From contig JADZFD010000015.1 of assembly GCA_020850225.1 (NCBI GenBank), forward strand, positions 62,001 to 126,000: a stretch of 64,000 nucleotides of DNA. The letters run 5' to 3'. The notes under the pieces are model-generated. The model ran no database searches, had not been told where the DNA came from, and saw only the letters and a list, made by a program, of their open reading frames with translations. Made by a program: the position numbers and the translations under genes. Positions 1 through 8,817 of this stretch are shown piece by piece. Positions within the stretch are counted from its first letter, which is position 1, and each line of letters starts with the position of its first letter. This DNA is from Saprospiraceae bacterium (GTDB taxonomy: Bacteria; Bacteroidota; Bacteroidia; Chitinophagales; Saprospiraceae).

Positions 1-1458
1 GTCAGCTTTGGTGAGATAAATAATATGCGTAGCGAATTTTGGAATATCCGTATCTTTACTAAGTTCCGTGATTTTTTGTGCATATTTTCCCAAATCCACA
101 AAATGTGTATATCGGTTATTATATTTCCTGCCGTAATAATTGATATACATAAAGCAGAAAAAGATACCACCGGCACCAATTGTTATATAACCACCATCAT
201 GAATTTTAATACCGTTGGCTATTAAAAACGACACTTCAATTATCAGGAGTACGAGAATAAAACTATGCACCTGCCATTTGGGCCATCTTAATTTGAAGAT
301 CAGGAAGAAAAACAACAGGTATGTGGTCATGAGCATGGTAATCGTTATTGCAAGACCGTAGGCAGCCTCCATACTGGATGAATCCTGAAAATAAAGTATC
401 ATCAGAATACAACCTATCCATAGTAAAGTATTGACGCTGGGAATATATATCTGACCTTTGGTTTCTGTAGGTTGTTTTACGGCTGATCTCACCCAGAAAT
501 TCAGGTTTATAGCTTCGTTGATTAAAGTAAATGAACCGCTGATAAGAGCCTGGGAAGCAACAATGGCAGCGAATGTCGCTAAAATAATACCAGGCAGTAA
601 AAACCATGAAGGCATAATTTCAAAGATCGGATTTTTATTATCCAGAGTTCGTCCATTTTGACTCATTAACCATGCAGCTTGTCCCAGATAATTGATAACT
701 AGACTGATTTTGACAAACATCCAGGTTATGCGTATATTGGATTTGCCGCAATGCCCCAAATCTGAGTACAATGCTTCAGCTCCTGTTGTACAGAGGAAGA
801 CAGCTCCCAAAACCCAGAATCCGTGTGGTGTATTGATCAATAAATTTAAAGCATAGTAAGGGTTCAGTGCTTTGATTACTTCCGGATACTGAATAATCTG
901 ATTGATTCCCAAAACCATCAATACAGAAAACCAGATGACCATTATCGGACCAAATGCTTTACCAACCCGTTGTGTGCCAAACCGTTGCATAAAAAAGATA
1001 GCCGAAATTACGGTGATGACTATAGGTACAACCCTGATGTTCTGAAATCCGTTTATTTTATCTAAGCCTTCTATGGCAGACGTTATGGTAATAGCTGGTG
1101 TAATCATGCCATCGGCCAGTAGTGCCGAAGCACCAATCATGGTAGGTACTGCTATTTTCAATCCGTACCTTCTGATGAGAGAATATAAGGAAAAAATCCC
1201 ACCTTCACCCTGGTTGTCGGCTTGTAAAGCTATCCAGACATACTTGACACTGGTGACCATAACCAAGGTCCAGAACACACACGAAACACCACCATATACC
1301 AGCATTTCGTTGACATGACTACTTCCTATGATTGCTTTGAAAGTATAGAGTGGACTTGTACCAATATCACCATAGATAATACCGAGTGCTATGATTAATG
1401 TTGATAGTGTAACCTTATCTGTATGCCCGTGTGTTTTAAGTCCTGTTTGTAATGCCAT
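1..1458 (-). CDS. kup: Kup-family potassium uptake transporter (partial, 3' end cut by window)
   Basis: The reverse strand is open from an ATG at 1458 to the first base of the window, giving 486 residues of a protein that is normally about 620-650 long, so the C-terminal cytoplasmic part is missing. Residues about 25-36 carry the KUP/HAK/KT hallmark GDIGTSPLYT, followed by QADNQGEGG, LADGMITPA, the GAEALYSDLGH motif and many hydrophobic helices. The family imports K+ by proton symport across the inner membrane. It lies 90 bp downstream of a KdpE-like regulator and KdpD-like kinase on the same strand, which suggests that the two-component pair controls it or is co-transcribed with it. A TAnnTTTG element lies just upstream of the start. 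Family assignment is firm; the regulation is inference. Confidence 0.93.
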   Translation of the reverse strand, partial: MALQTGLKTHGHTDKVTLSTLIIALGIIYGDIGTSPLYTFKAIIGSSHVNEMLVYGGVSCVFWTLVMVTSVKYVWIALQADNQGEGGIFSLYSLIRRYGLKIAVPTMIGASALLADGMITPAITITSAIEGLDKINGFQNIRVVPIVITVISAIFFMQRFGTQRVGKAFGPIMVIWFSVLMVLGINQIIQYPEVIKALNPYYALNLLINTPHGFWVLGAVFLCTTGAEALYSDLGHCGKSNIRITWMFVKISLVINYLGQAAWLMSQNGRTLDNKNPIFEIMPSWFLLPGIILATFAAIVASQALISGSFTLINEAINLNFWVRSAVKQPTETKGQIYIPSVNTLLWIGCILMILYFQDSSSMEAAYGLAITITMLMTTYLLFFFLIFKLRWPKWQVHSFILVLLIIEVSFLIANGIKIHDGGYITIGAGGIFFCFMYINYYGRKYNNRYTHFVDLGKYAQKITELSKDTDIPKFATHIIYLTKAD

Positions 1459-1478
1459 ATTTACCTTGCAATTTGACA

Positions 1479-1486
1479 CAAAGGTA
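1479..1486 (-). promoter_or_regulatory. Candidate -7 element for kup
   Basis: The reverse strand reads TACCTTTG, a perfect match to the Bacteroidota TAnnTTTG element, about 20 nt before the kup ATG. No clear TTG is seen at the -33 spacing, only T-rich sequence. It would allow kup to be transcribed independently of the upstream two-component genes. Confidence 0.4.
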
Positions 1487-1548
1487 TACATTGTAGTATT
1501 ATGAAAATATAAAACCTATCAGGTAAAATATAAAGAAAATATAAAAAA

Positions 1549-2226
1549 TTACTGCAATCTGTATCCGATACCACTTACTGTGATGAGATGCTTGGGTTGA
1601 TTGGGATTGTCTTCAATTTTTTTTCTAAGATTTCCTACAAACACCCTAAGATATTGAGTCTCAGTTTGATACGGTATTCCCCATATTTCTTTAAGTATAA
1701 ATTGATGTGTCAGTGTACGTCCCTCATATTTTACAAAAAGAGTTAGTAGATTATATTCTGTGGAAGTTAACTTAAGTAATTCGTTGTTCTTTTTAAGTGT
1801 CATAGCTGCCAAATCTATTTCCAGGTCGCCAATAGTGATAATTTGATTGTTGGATGAGGTATTGTTGCTTTTTATAGCAAGGCGTATCCTGGCCAGTAAC
1901 TCAGCAGATCTGAATGGTTTGTTGATGTAGTCTGTTGCACCATTATCAAGAGCGTGTACAATGTCATTTTCATTGTTTATTACAGAAAGTATGATTATGG
2001 ATTTATTGTGCCATTGCCGCAATTCAGATAAAACCTCATGTCCGTTTTTATCTGGCAGATCCAGGTCGAGTAGTATCAGATCGGGATTATTCAATGCAGT
2101 TGCTTTGATTCCTGAAGTTCCATTTTCTGCTAATATGACGTTATAATCATTACTTTCGAGTGTAATCTCAAGTAATTTTCTGATCTGAGGTTCATCATCT
2201 ATAACTAATATAGTAGGCTTATTCAT
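1549..2226 (-). CDS. KdpE-like OmpR/PhoB-family response regulator
   Basis: A 225-residue protein with an N-terminal receiver domain: acidic pair D10-D11, phospho-acceptor D54 in ILLDLDLPD, and K103 in INKPF. It is followed by a winged-helix Trans_reg_C domain from about residue 125, including the LTSTEYNLLTLF and RVFVGNLRKKIE segments typical of KdpE. Its start overlaps the last 8 nt of the kinase gene (ATGAATAA), so the two are translationally coupled. It is expected to be a DNA-binding transcription factor phosphorylated by that kinase. The usual kdpFABC target is not in the window; the next gene downstream is kup. Family firm, target inferred. Confidence 0.9.
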   Translation of the reverse strand: MNKPTILVIDDEPQIRKLLEITLESNDYNVILAENGTSGIKATALNNPDLILLDLDLPDKNGHEVLSELRQWHNKSIIILSVINNENDIVHALDNGATDYINKPFRSAELLARIRLAIKSNNTSSNNQIITIGDLEIDLAAMTLKKNNELLKLTSTEYNLLTLFVKYEGRTLTHQFILKEIWGIPYQTETQYLRVFVGNLRKKIEDNPNQPKHLITVSGIGYRLQ

Positions 2227-3286
2227 TTTTCAATTGATTTATATATGTGGTTTCACATGGAATCTGTATTGTAAAAACCAATCCTGCAGGTATATTGTTT
2301 TCAACTTTTACTGACCCATTCTGTGCTTCTGTATAACCTTTAACTATGGAGAGACCAAGTCCGCTGCCACCGGATTTTACGGATGGTCCCCGATAAAATT
2401 TATCAAAAATAAAAGCTAATTCGTCCTTAGGAATCCCTTCTCCATTGTCTTTGACACGTACTACACAGCTCTCTTCTTCATGTTCTATTTCTATGACAAT
2501 TGTAGAATTGTCTGATGTATATTGAATTGAATTAATGAGCAGGTTGGTCAGTATCAGTTCCATAAATCCAGCATCCAGTTTGAAATAAGGTAGATTTTCA
2601 TTTTCTTCATATACTAGAGTTTGTTTGTAGGGTAAAAAAATTTTTTCAGTAGTATTGTTGACCAGTTCATTCATATCGCACCAGTCCAACTGAGGTTTCA
2701 ATAAATTGCTGCTTAATCTACTCATATTCAGTATGTTATTTAGCTGTCTGTTAAGTCGTAAAGTGGCTATGTCTATTTCATCTATCAATTCAAGCTGCTT
2801 TTCTCTGGATAGCCTGTCTATATTTTCCTTCAGGGTATCGGTAGAGCCAATTATAGTAGCCAGTGGTGTTTTAAGTTCATGTGATAAGGAATTGAAAATG
2901 GTATTATACAATTTTACACTTTTATCATTTTCAAATTTTTCACGGGTTTTTCTTTCTGTCTGCCTGATTTTAAAAGTTAGAACTACATTCAGCAGGGCTA
3001 TAAAAAAATAGGATAGTACCAGTAAAATATCTTCTGCATCATGAATTCCCAGTTCGAATAATGGTGGGATAAAGAAATAATTCCATATAAGTGCGCTCAG
3101 AATAACAGCCAGGATAACAGGGTAAATATAATAGAACATCCCTATGACAGATATAGTCAGTAAGAGGATAAGTGCAACGACCCTGTAGGTAATCTGATCA
3201 GAAAACGCATAACACAACATAGATACCATCAAAACTGCTGCAATACTGATGATATATGGCTTTATCCGATGTAAAAACGTATCCAA
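2219..3286 (-). CDS. Short KdpD-like sensor histidine kinase (DUF4118-HisKA-HATPase)
   Basis: A 355-residue membrane kinase. Residues about 10-105 form four transmembrane helices of the DUF4118 type found in KdpD, then HisKA with phospho-acceptor H136 in SLSHELKTPLA, the N-box around N248-N252, and the G boxes DNGEGIP (280-286) and GGSGLGLSIVKG (306-317). Canonical KdpD is about 900 residues and starts with an N-terminal KdpD domain and a USP-like domain; both are missing, and the protein begins directly at the first membrane helix. The response regulator starts inside its last codons. It probably senses a membrane or ion-related signal, but the sensing mode of the truncated form cannot be read from sequence. 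Confidence 0.88.
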   Translation of the reverse strand: MDTFLHRIKPYIISIAAVLMVSMLCYAFSDQITYRVVALILLLTISVIGMFYYIYPVILAVILSALIWNYFFIPPLFELGIHDAEDILLVLSYFFIALLNVVLTFKIRQTERKTREKFENDKSVKLYNTIFNSLSHELKTPLATIIGSTDTLKENIDRLSREKQLELIDEIDIATLRLNRQLNNILNMSRLSSNLLKPQLDWCDMNELVNNTTEKIFLPYKQTLVYEENENLPYFKLDAGFMELILTNLLINSIQYTSDNSTIVIEIEHEEESCVVRVKDNGEGIPKDELAFIFDKFYRGPSVKSGGSGLGLSIVKGYTEAQNGSVKVENNIPAGLVFTIQIPCETTYINQLKNE

Positions 3287-3333
3287 ATCTGTGTATTTAT
3301 ATGTTAAAGTTCTGTATCAGAAAATTGAATGAT

Positions 3334-3660
3334 TTATGGTGTCACTAATTTAAGTCCGATAATAGAAGCAATCAGTGTAGTCAGAAATAGAAGCCTGAGT
3401 ACATTGGCTGGCTCATTAAATACAAATATACCTATAACTACAGTACCTGAAGCGCCTATCCCAGTCCAGACTGCGTAAGCGGTTCCGATAGGTAAGGTCT
3501 GTGTTGCTTTGACGAGTAAAGTCATACTGATAGCCAAAGCGACCAGAAACCCCAAAAACCAAAGATACATTTCAGTACCTGTTGATTCTTTTACCTTTCC
3601 TAAACAAAAAGCAAAAGTTACTTCAAAAAGTCCTGCAATTATGAGTATAATCCAATCCAT
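3334..3660 (-). CDS. sugE: SMR-family exporter, Gdx/SugE type
   Basis: A 108-residue protein with four transmembrane helices, the size expected for the small multidrug resistance family. The essential membrane glutamate is E13 in the first helix (IAGLFEV), and the block LPIGTAYAVWTGIGA is the SugE/Gdx subtype signature; the end IIGLKL also matches Gdx proteins. Characterised Gdx members export guanidinium in exchange for protons as antiparallel dimers, so guanidinium export is the best guess. It stands alone, with about 50 bp separating it from the kinase gene downstream. I saw no recognisable guanidine riboswitch in the 170 bp upstream. Confidence 0.88.
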   Translation of the reverse strand: MDWIILIIAGLFEVTFAFCLGKVKESTGTEMYLWFLGFLVALAISMTLLVKATQTLPIGTAYAVWTGIGASGTVVIGIFVFNEPANVLRLLFLTTLIASIIGLKLVTP

Positions 3661-3827
3661 TGAAATTCAATTTTCTGCAAAATACGGGTAAAGATTGTAA
3701 TTCATTAAACAATTTTTATTTATTTTGAAGGAATGAGACATTTATCATATCAGGTACTTCAGATTAATAATATTTCAGTTTATTTATGTCTTGCTTTCAA
3801 AATTATTTTTCTAACAGGTATTTTTCA

Positions 3828-4547
3828 TTACTTCATAAAAAGATACAGTTCCTTGGTCAATTCAATAAATTCTTTTGAATAGTCTTTGGGGTTATCGCTG
3901 AGATGGATGACAAGTTGTGATTTTTCTACAGATACCGGGGTTTTACCCATTCGAATTAATAGCCGCTCTATTCTTTTTTCAGATTTAGGATAAACTTCTG
4001 TTATGTGTATGGGGTACAGCCGGTATTTGGATGCTGATTGTATGAATTGTATTCCCTCATAGTGAGGAAGAATTACTTCAAAATGACCCTGAGGTGATAG
4101 TAGCGTTGTAACAGACTCCAACAATTCAGAATGTGATAAATGCATAGTATGCCGTACTTTGGCTTTCTGTAGGTTTGCAGATGGTGTTCCGGAATTGAAG
4201 TAGGGTGGGTTACTGATTATTAAATCATACAGCTGAACAGAAGATTTGGCAAAAGCCTGGATGGATTGATGAAACACCTGGATTCTGTCTGCAAATCTAC
4301 TGGATGAAGCATTCACGGCAGCTTGTTCAAATGTATCTTTATCAATCTCAACGGCATCTGTTTTCAGCTCATGATTGCGTTGTGACAATATCAACGCTAT
4401 TATTCCTGTTCCGGTACCAATATCCAAAGCCCTGTACTTATGCGCAACACTGGACCATGCGCCTAACAGAACGCCGTCCGTATTAACCTTCATAGAACAT
4501 TTGTCCTGATGAATCTCAAATTGTTTGAATCTGAATGGTTGGTTCAA
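3828..4547 (-). CDS. trmN6: tRNA1(Val) adenine(37)-N6-methyltransferase TrmN6 (YfiC)
   Basis: A 239-residue class I SAM methyltransferase. The SAM-binding loop DIGTGTGIIAL is at about residues 42-52 and the N6-adenine methylase motif NPPYF at about 113-117; the N-terminal FRFKQFEIHQDKCSMKVNTDG block is diagnostic of the YfiC/TrmN6 family. It modifies A37 next to the anticodon of tRNA-Val. The reading frame upstream contains no ATG before a stop, and conserved sequence begins at once, so translation must start at the TTG at 4547. It lies 80 bp downstream of the large repeat protein but is probably unrelated to it. Confidence 0.9.
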   Translation of the reverse strand: MNQPFRFKQFEIHQDKCSMKVNTDGVLLGAWSSVAHKYRALDIGTGTGIIALILSQRNHELKTDAVEIDKDTFEQAAVNASSSRFADRIQVFHQSIQAFAKSSVQLYDLIISNPPYFNSGTPSANLQKAKVRHTMHLSHSELLESVTTLLSPQGHFEVILPHYEGIQFIQSASKYRLYPIHITEVYPKSEKRIERLLIRMGKTPVSVEKSQLVIHLSDNPKDYSKEFIELTKELYLFMK

Positions 4548-4627
4548 GAGATTCCTGTTTAGTGAAATGGTAAACTGATAGCTGTATGCGTGATTCGGAA
4601 TTACAACATAATTATCATAAACTTATC

Positions 4628-7600
4628 CTATATCTTCGTCAACTTAGTATAATATATCTTTTCAGATCTCAATGACTTCCATTCTATGATGTAGCTTCCT
4701 GCTGAGAAGGTACTGATGTCCAGATCGATTTTATTTTGCCTGACAGGCTGATTAAGAATCTGTGTACCTGTAACAGAACGTATAAAAAGTGTACCATCAG
4801 CAGGTACTTCTACAGTGATGTGTTGTGTAGCAGGATTTGGATAAATAGGTAGTCCAGGTCTTTTTGACAGATCTTCTATGGTGGAAGTCGTTGTAACGTA
4901 CAGGCATGTGCTTAGATAAGTACATCCTTTATAGGTGACTGCTATAGCATAATTCCCGGATGCTGCAAATGCATATACAGGACTTGTCGCACCGAGGATC
5001 GGCACCTGTTCATTGTCCTTGCAGATATACCACTGGTATTTGGCTCCCTGAATTTCTATGGTTCTCAGGGTATCCTTAGATACAGTTATGGAAGGAGCAA
5101 AATTTATGACGACGATTTCAAAATTGATGGTGCTGTCACATCCATATTGATTGGGAACTATTTCCTGATATTTGCCGGCATTGAAATATGTGCTGTTACC
5201 AACCCTGATTCCGGAACCCTTACATATTTCAAACAGGGTGTCAATTGTATTTTTAGGATTGGAAACTATCCGTATTACCAGGATACTGTCACATCCTCTT
5301 ACGGTTTGAAGAGTGTCGGTATAAGTCCCGGTAAGTGTATATTTTTTATTATTGATAGTGATGATTTCACCGGAACATATATTGTAAGAAAATGATTTGG
5401 TATTGTGTGCATAAACCAGATTGGATGTAACTATACTATCACATCCCTGAAACGAAACCAGTGTATCCTTATAAATGCCTGGTATCCGATATGTGTTACC
5501 GCCGACTATGACTGATTCACCCGGACAAATATTATGGGTAAATGTCTTTTTAATAGTCGGCAAGACATTCAGATTGATACGCAATATACTGTCGCAGCCT
5601 AAGGAATTGCTTATGAAGACGAAATATTGTCCTGTTTTGTCATATGATTGATTACTGTTGGTATATATATCACCTTCACAGATTTGCACACTCAGATTGG
5701 TGTACGTAGGTATAAATGACAGTACAGTTTGAACAATACTATCACACCCGTTTACACTGATTAAGGTGTCAATATATGTACCTGATTCAACATAGAAGTT
5801 AGAGCCGATGTACAAGGTGTCACCCTGACAGCGCCTGATATCCTGATATTGTGTAGGAATAACCGGATATACATCTATGCTGGTATACACAATACTGTCG
5901 CAACCAAATGTATTCTGTAATGAGTCTATCTGATAATGTCTGTCATTGTATGTCAGTCCATTTATAGTGATACTGTCTCCTGGACAAATGGTATAATTGA
6001 TATTTGTATTGTTGATTTCATGTACTGTAAGTGTCGTAATGATAATACTATCGCACCCAAAGTTGGATTTCAAACTGTCAGTATAAATTCCGGTTTTAGT
6101 GTAGGTATTACCAGCTACAAGGTAACTTTCCCCTGTGCATATGTCTGCCTGAACATTAAAATTCGTTTCCAATACAATGATTGTAACAATAAACATATCG
6201 GTACAACCACTTGGGTTAGGTGTTGATTGAATAAATATACCTGACTTATCATATTTAATGCCTTTGATGATGACTGAATCCCCTTTGCATATGATAGCTT
6301 CTGCCCGTTCGATATTTGCCGGTAAAATGGATACATTAGTGATAATTATACTGTCACATCCATGAATCGTATGTAAAATATTGGTGTAGTTTCCAGGTAA
6401 AGTGTAAACACTTGAGCCTACAATGATTGAATCGCCGTTACATAATTCTACATTTTGGGTAGCAAAATATTTAGGATACACGTTTATGTTGGTTGTCATA
6501 ATACTGTCACATCCTGCTACTGATTTCAGTGTGTCGCGGTATGTACCCGGATCACCGTATATTTTGTTTCCAACCTGGATTGTTTCCCCTTCACACAAGT
6601 CGATGTTTTGTGTAACGATACTGTCGCTAAAAATTTTAATATCAATTTTTTGACATTGATCATGTGTTACGCATCCTCCATACCCCTTAACAAAGAAGGT
6701 AGTACTCGTATCGATAGGGATATTTAAAAAATCTCCACTTGCAAAAGTATTGCTGTTACAATCTTTACGTTGCCATGACCATTGTGTAGCATCATTGAGA
6801 TAACCTTCTTTAATCTGAATCAGAACAGATTCTCCGGGACAAATAATGTTTTTTTCGACTACAATGGACTTAATATATGGGTTGACGCAGATGAAAGTAT
6901 TCATCAGAAAATTGTCAATACCACCATTACTGAAAATATTTATCACATTGGAAGAAGGATCGAAGTCCACAACAGCACCAAAACCACCAGTAGAAATAAA
7001 ATCACCTGTAATCAATAATGCTATATCGCCCAATTGATCGTCTGCTATACCACCTAAAGTAAAATGCTGGTTGTAAGCACCGTCCTGATTATATATTGCA
7101 TAAAACACGTCTGCATTTCCATGTGATTCACTGCTGTTATTGATGGTGGACGAAGGATTGAAATCAACCTTCCCTCTGAATATACCTCCTGTAAAAATAA
7201 CATCATCATGATTAACCAGCACCCGCACACCTGCATCGTTTTGGATATCTCCATATCTGTTTGCCCAAACTGTATTGCCAGTAAATCCAATCTTTATTAT
7301 AAAAATATCTGTACCACCTTTGGATGTCAGCGTGAATGAAGAAGATCCAAAAGATACAGTCTGTGAAAACCGGCCTGTCAGGATGATATTGCTTTTACTG
7401 TCTAAAGCGATACCGGAACCTGAGTCAATACCTGTACCTCCATATGAGTTTGCCCATACTATATCTCCCTGTGAAGATAATTTAATCATGAATATGTCAG
7501 TCAGCCCGGCTGGTTTTAAAGTAATGGAATCACCGCTTGGATACCTTAAGGAAATATCGCTTCTAAAATCTCCTGTCAAATATATATTTCCATATTCATC

Positions 7601-8293
7601 AGTTATGTGCTGGCTTAGATAGTCCTGGTCTGTACCACCAATACTTTGTGAAATGAGTGTATTCCCCTGATTGTCAAGTGTTAATACAAATATGTCATTG
7701 TTGCCTACACTCGTTAATTTATGTCCGTTACCAAAGTCGACTGTTCCCTCATAATGCCCGGTCATGACAATGGCATCATAGATTGTTTTGCTTATAGATT
7801 TGGGCGTTACTGAAATATCGGATGCATATTCTTTAGCCAGTAAAAACATTCCATTGGAATTGAGTTTTAAAAAAAATGCGTGTGGAATGGAATCACTACC
7901 TTTCAATATAAAATTGGAATTGTAATACAGGGAGTCTACAAATACGCCTGTAACATAGATATTGTCATCGTCATCCGTAAAAATATCATTGGCTATGACT
8001 CTGTTTTTAGAAGCCAACTGATAGTACCATTGACGGATTCCGAATAAGGTACTTTTGCGGATGATAACATTTTCAGCGCCTGCGGATACAATGTTTTCAT
8101 TGATTTTTATTGATATCGTATCCTGAAAAACGATTACGTCACAGATGTTTTGCCTGGAATCTATAGCCAAAGCTGTACCATAATCAGCTTGTTTGCCACC
8201 TGTATTGTAAACCCATTTTAAATCCTGAGCACCAATATATGAAGATAAAAAGATAAATAAAAGTGTAAAAATTCGTGCAAGCATAACAATCAA
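4628..8293 (-). CDS. Large secreted T9SS protein: SBBP-like propeller plus ten Cys-paired repeats
   Basis: A 1221-residue protein with a signal peptide ending near residue 22 (YIGAQ). Residues about 25-470 hold repeated blades such as DEYGNIYLTGDFRS and DSKSNIILTGRFSQ, resembling SBBP beta-propeller repeats. After a Cys-containing spacer, residues 566-1062 hold ten tandem units of about 50 residues of the form xCxGDSIxVGxxxYxxxGxY followed by a GCDSI motif. The C-terminus (about 1145-1221: IYPNPATQHITVEV ... AGSYIIEW ... KLTKI) is a type A T9SS sorting domain. It is therefore probably exported by T9SS and attached to the cell surface or released. Its role is unknown; an adhesive or structural surface protein is the conservative reading. 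Confidence 0.85.
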   Translation of the reverse strand: MIVMLARIFTLLFIFLSSYIGAQDLKWVYNTGGKQADYGTALAIDSRQNICDVIVFQDTISIKINENIVSAGAENVIIRKSTLFGIRQWYYQLASKNRVIANDIFTDDDDNIYVTGVFVDSLYYNSNFILKGSDSIPHAFFLKLNSNGMFLLAKEYASDISVTPKSISKTIYDAIVMTGHYEGTVDFGNGHKLTSVGNNDIFVLTLDNQGNTLISQSIGGTDQDYLSQHITDEYGNIYLTGDFRSDISLRYPSGDSITLKPAGLTDIFMIKLSSQGDIVWANSYGGTGIDSGSGIALDSKSNIILTGRFSQTVSFGSSSFTLTSKGGTDIFIIKIGFTGNTVWANRYGDIQNDAGVRVLVNHDDVIFTGGIFRGKVDFNPSSTINNSSESHGNADVFYAIYNQDGAYNQHFTLGGIADDQLGDIALLITGDFISTGGFGAVVDFDPSSNVINIFSNGGIDNFLMNTFICVNPYIKSIVVEKNIICPGESVLIQIKEGYLNDATQWSWQRKDCNSNTFASGDFLNIPIDTSTTFFVKGYGGCVTHDQCQKIDIKIFSDSIVTQNIDLCEGETIQVGNKIYGDPGTYRDTLKSVAGCDSIMTTNINVYPKYFATQNVELCNGDSIIVGSSVYTLPGNYTNILHTIHGCDSIIITNVSILPANIERAEAIICKGDSVIIKGIKYDKSGIFIQSTPNPSGCTDMFIVTIIVLETNFNVQADICTGESYLVAGNTYTKTGIYTDSLKSNFGCDSIIITTLTVHEINNTNINYTICPGDSITINGLTYNDRHYQIDSLQNTFGCDSIVYTSIDVYPVIPTQYQDIRRCQGDTLYIGSNFYVESGTYIDTLISVNGCDSIVQTVLSFIPTYTNLSVQICEGDIYTNSNQSYDKTGQYFVFISNSLGCDSILRINLNVLPTIKKTFTHNICPGESVIVGGNTYRIPGIYKDTLVSFQGCDSIVTSNLVYAHNTKSFSYNICSGEIITINNKKYTLTGTYTDTLQTVRGCDSILVIRIVSNPKNTIDTLFEICKGSGIRVGNSTYFNAGKYQEIVPNQYGCDSTINFEIVVINFAPSITVSKDTLRTIEIQGAKYQWYICKDNEQVPILGATSPVYAFAASGNYAIAVTYKGCTYLSTCLYVTTTSTIEDLSKRPGLPIYPNPATQHITVEVPADGTLFIRSVTGTQILNQPVRQNKIDLDISTFSAGSYIIEWKSLRSEKIYYTKLTKI
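5108..6598 (-). repeat. Ten tandem ~150-bp coding repeats (CxGDS ... GCDSI units)
   Basis: Within the 1221-residue protein, ten consecutive units each start with a CxG(D/E) motif and end about 30 residues later with GCDS, a period of about 50 residues. Unit 3 has GCTD in place of GCDS. Every unit has the two cysteines, which could form one disulfide per unit. The units are diverged at DNA level (no long exact copies), which points to an old duplication and not to a recent expansion. Confidence 0.85.
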
Positions 8294-8518
8294 TTAATAT
8301 AAAATCATGTATAGAAATTATTTATCATTGTTTTCATAACACAATCGACTGCTTATTAAATCCAATATTTTGAAAAAAATTGAATTAATTAAACTGTAAT
8401 ATGAAAATCATGTAAATAGAATGCTAAAATTATGCCGAATTTTATACACACAACTCTATCAATCAATACTTTAAAAAATATGAATAGTATTTTGCATCTG
8501 ATTGGAAGAAAAGTTTTT

Positions 8519-8560
8519 AAAAAAGGCAGATTTCATATGGGGGAGAAATCTGCCTTTTTC
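8519..8560 (-). terminator. Strong Rho-independent terminator
   Basis: The reverse strand has a perfect 10-bp stem, GGCAGATTTC paired with GAAATCTGCC, around a 10-nt loop, flanked by A tracts before and TTTTTT after. It works best on the reverse strand, where it follows a tiny ORF and not a large gene. The forward strand also has a T run, but no forward gene ends here. Confidence 0.8.
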
Positions 8561-8564
8561 TTCT

Positions 8565-8633
8565 TTACGCCTCCTGGAGCATCCTGTCTCCAAACATGAT
8601 TAGTATCATCAAGGCAATGGTGAATATGATCAT
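8565..8633 (-). CDS. Possible 22-residue hydrophobic peptide (or part of a small RNA)
   Basis: An ATG at 8633 opens a 22-codon frame with a strongly hydrophobic first half (MIIFTIALMILIMF) and a charged end (GDRMLQEA), closed by TAA at 8565, only 5 nt before the terminator hairpin region. A well-formed promoter lies 18 nt upstream. The whole unit would give an RNA of roughly 120 nt. It may be a single-helix membrane peptide or the ORF may be coincidental within a small non-coding RNA. I do not recognise it. The promoter-ORF-terminator arrangement is what supports a real transcription unit. Confidence 0.35.
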   Translation of the reverse strand: MIIFTIALMILIMFGDRMLQEA

Positions 8634-8650
8634 GGGTTAAAAATTTGCAA

Positions 8651-8681
8651 TAAAATTATGGTTTTTTTTATTGGATGTCAA
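8651..8681 (-). promoter_or_regulatory. Bacteroidota-type promoter for the small transcript
   Basis: On the reverse strand TTG (8681-8679) is followed after exactly 20 nt by TAATTTTA (8658-8651), matching TTG-N19-21-TAnnTTTG in all but the last base. Transcription would start near 8645, just upstream of the 22-codon ORF, and run into the terminator at 8519-8560. Confidence 0.55.
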
Positions 8682-8817
8682 GTGGTGTGATTCATTTATA
8701 CTTAAATTTACGCCAACTTTAACATATATCAATAAAATTTAATATATTTTAGTATCATATACCCAAATATAATGCCAGAAATATATAAATGAAGAATTGG
8801 ATTTTTCAGATGGCAGT

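Noticed and set aside
3661..3827. Possible guanidine riboswitch upstream of the Gdx-type gene
   Set aside because: No conserved guanidine-I, -II or -III sequence was recognisable in the 170 bp.
5108..6598. Regular repeats considered as a CRISPR-like array
   Set aside because: The periodicity is of protein-coding units of about 150 bp that are diverged at DNA level; there are no short identical repeats with unique spacers.
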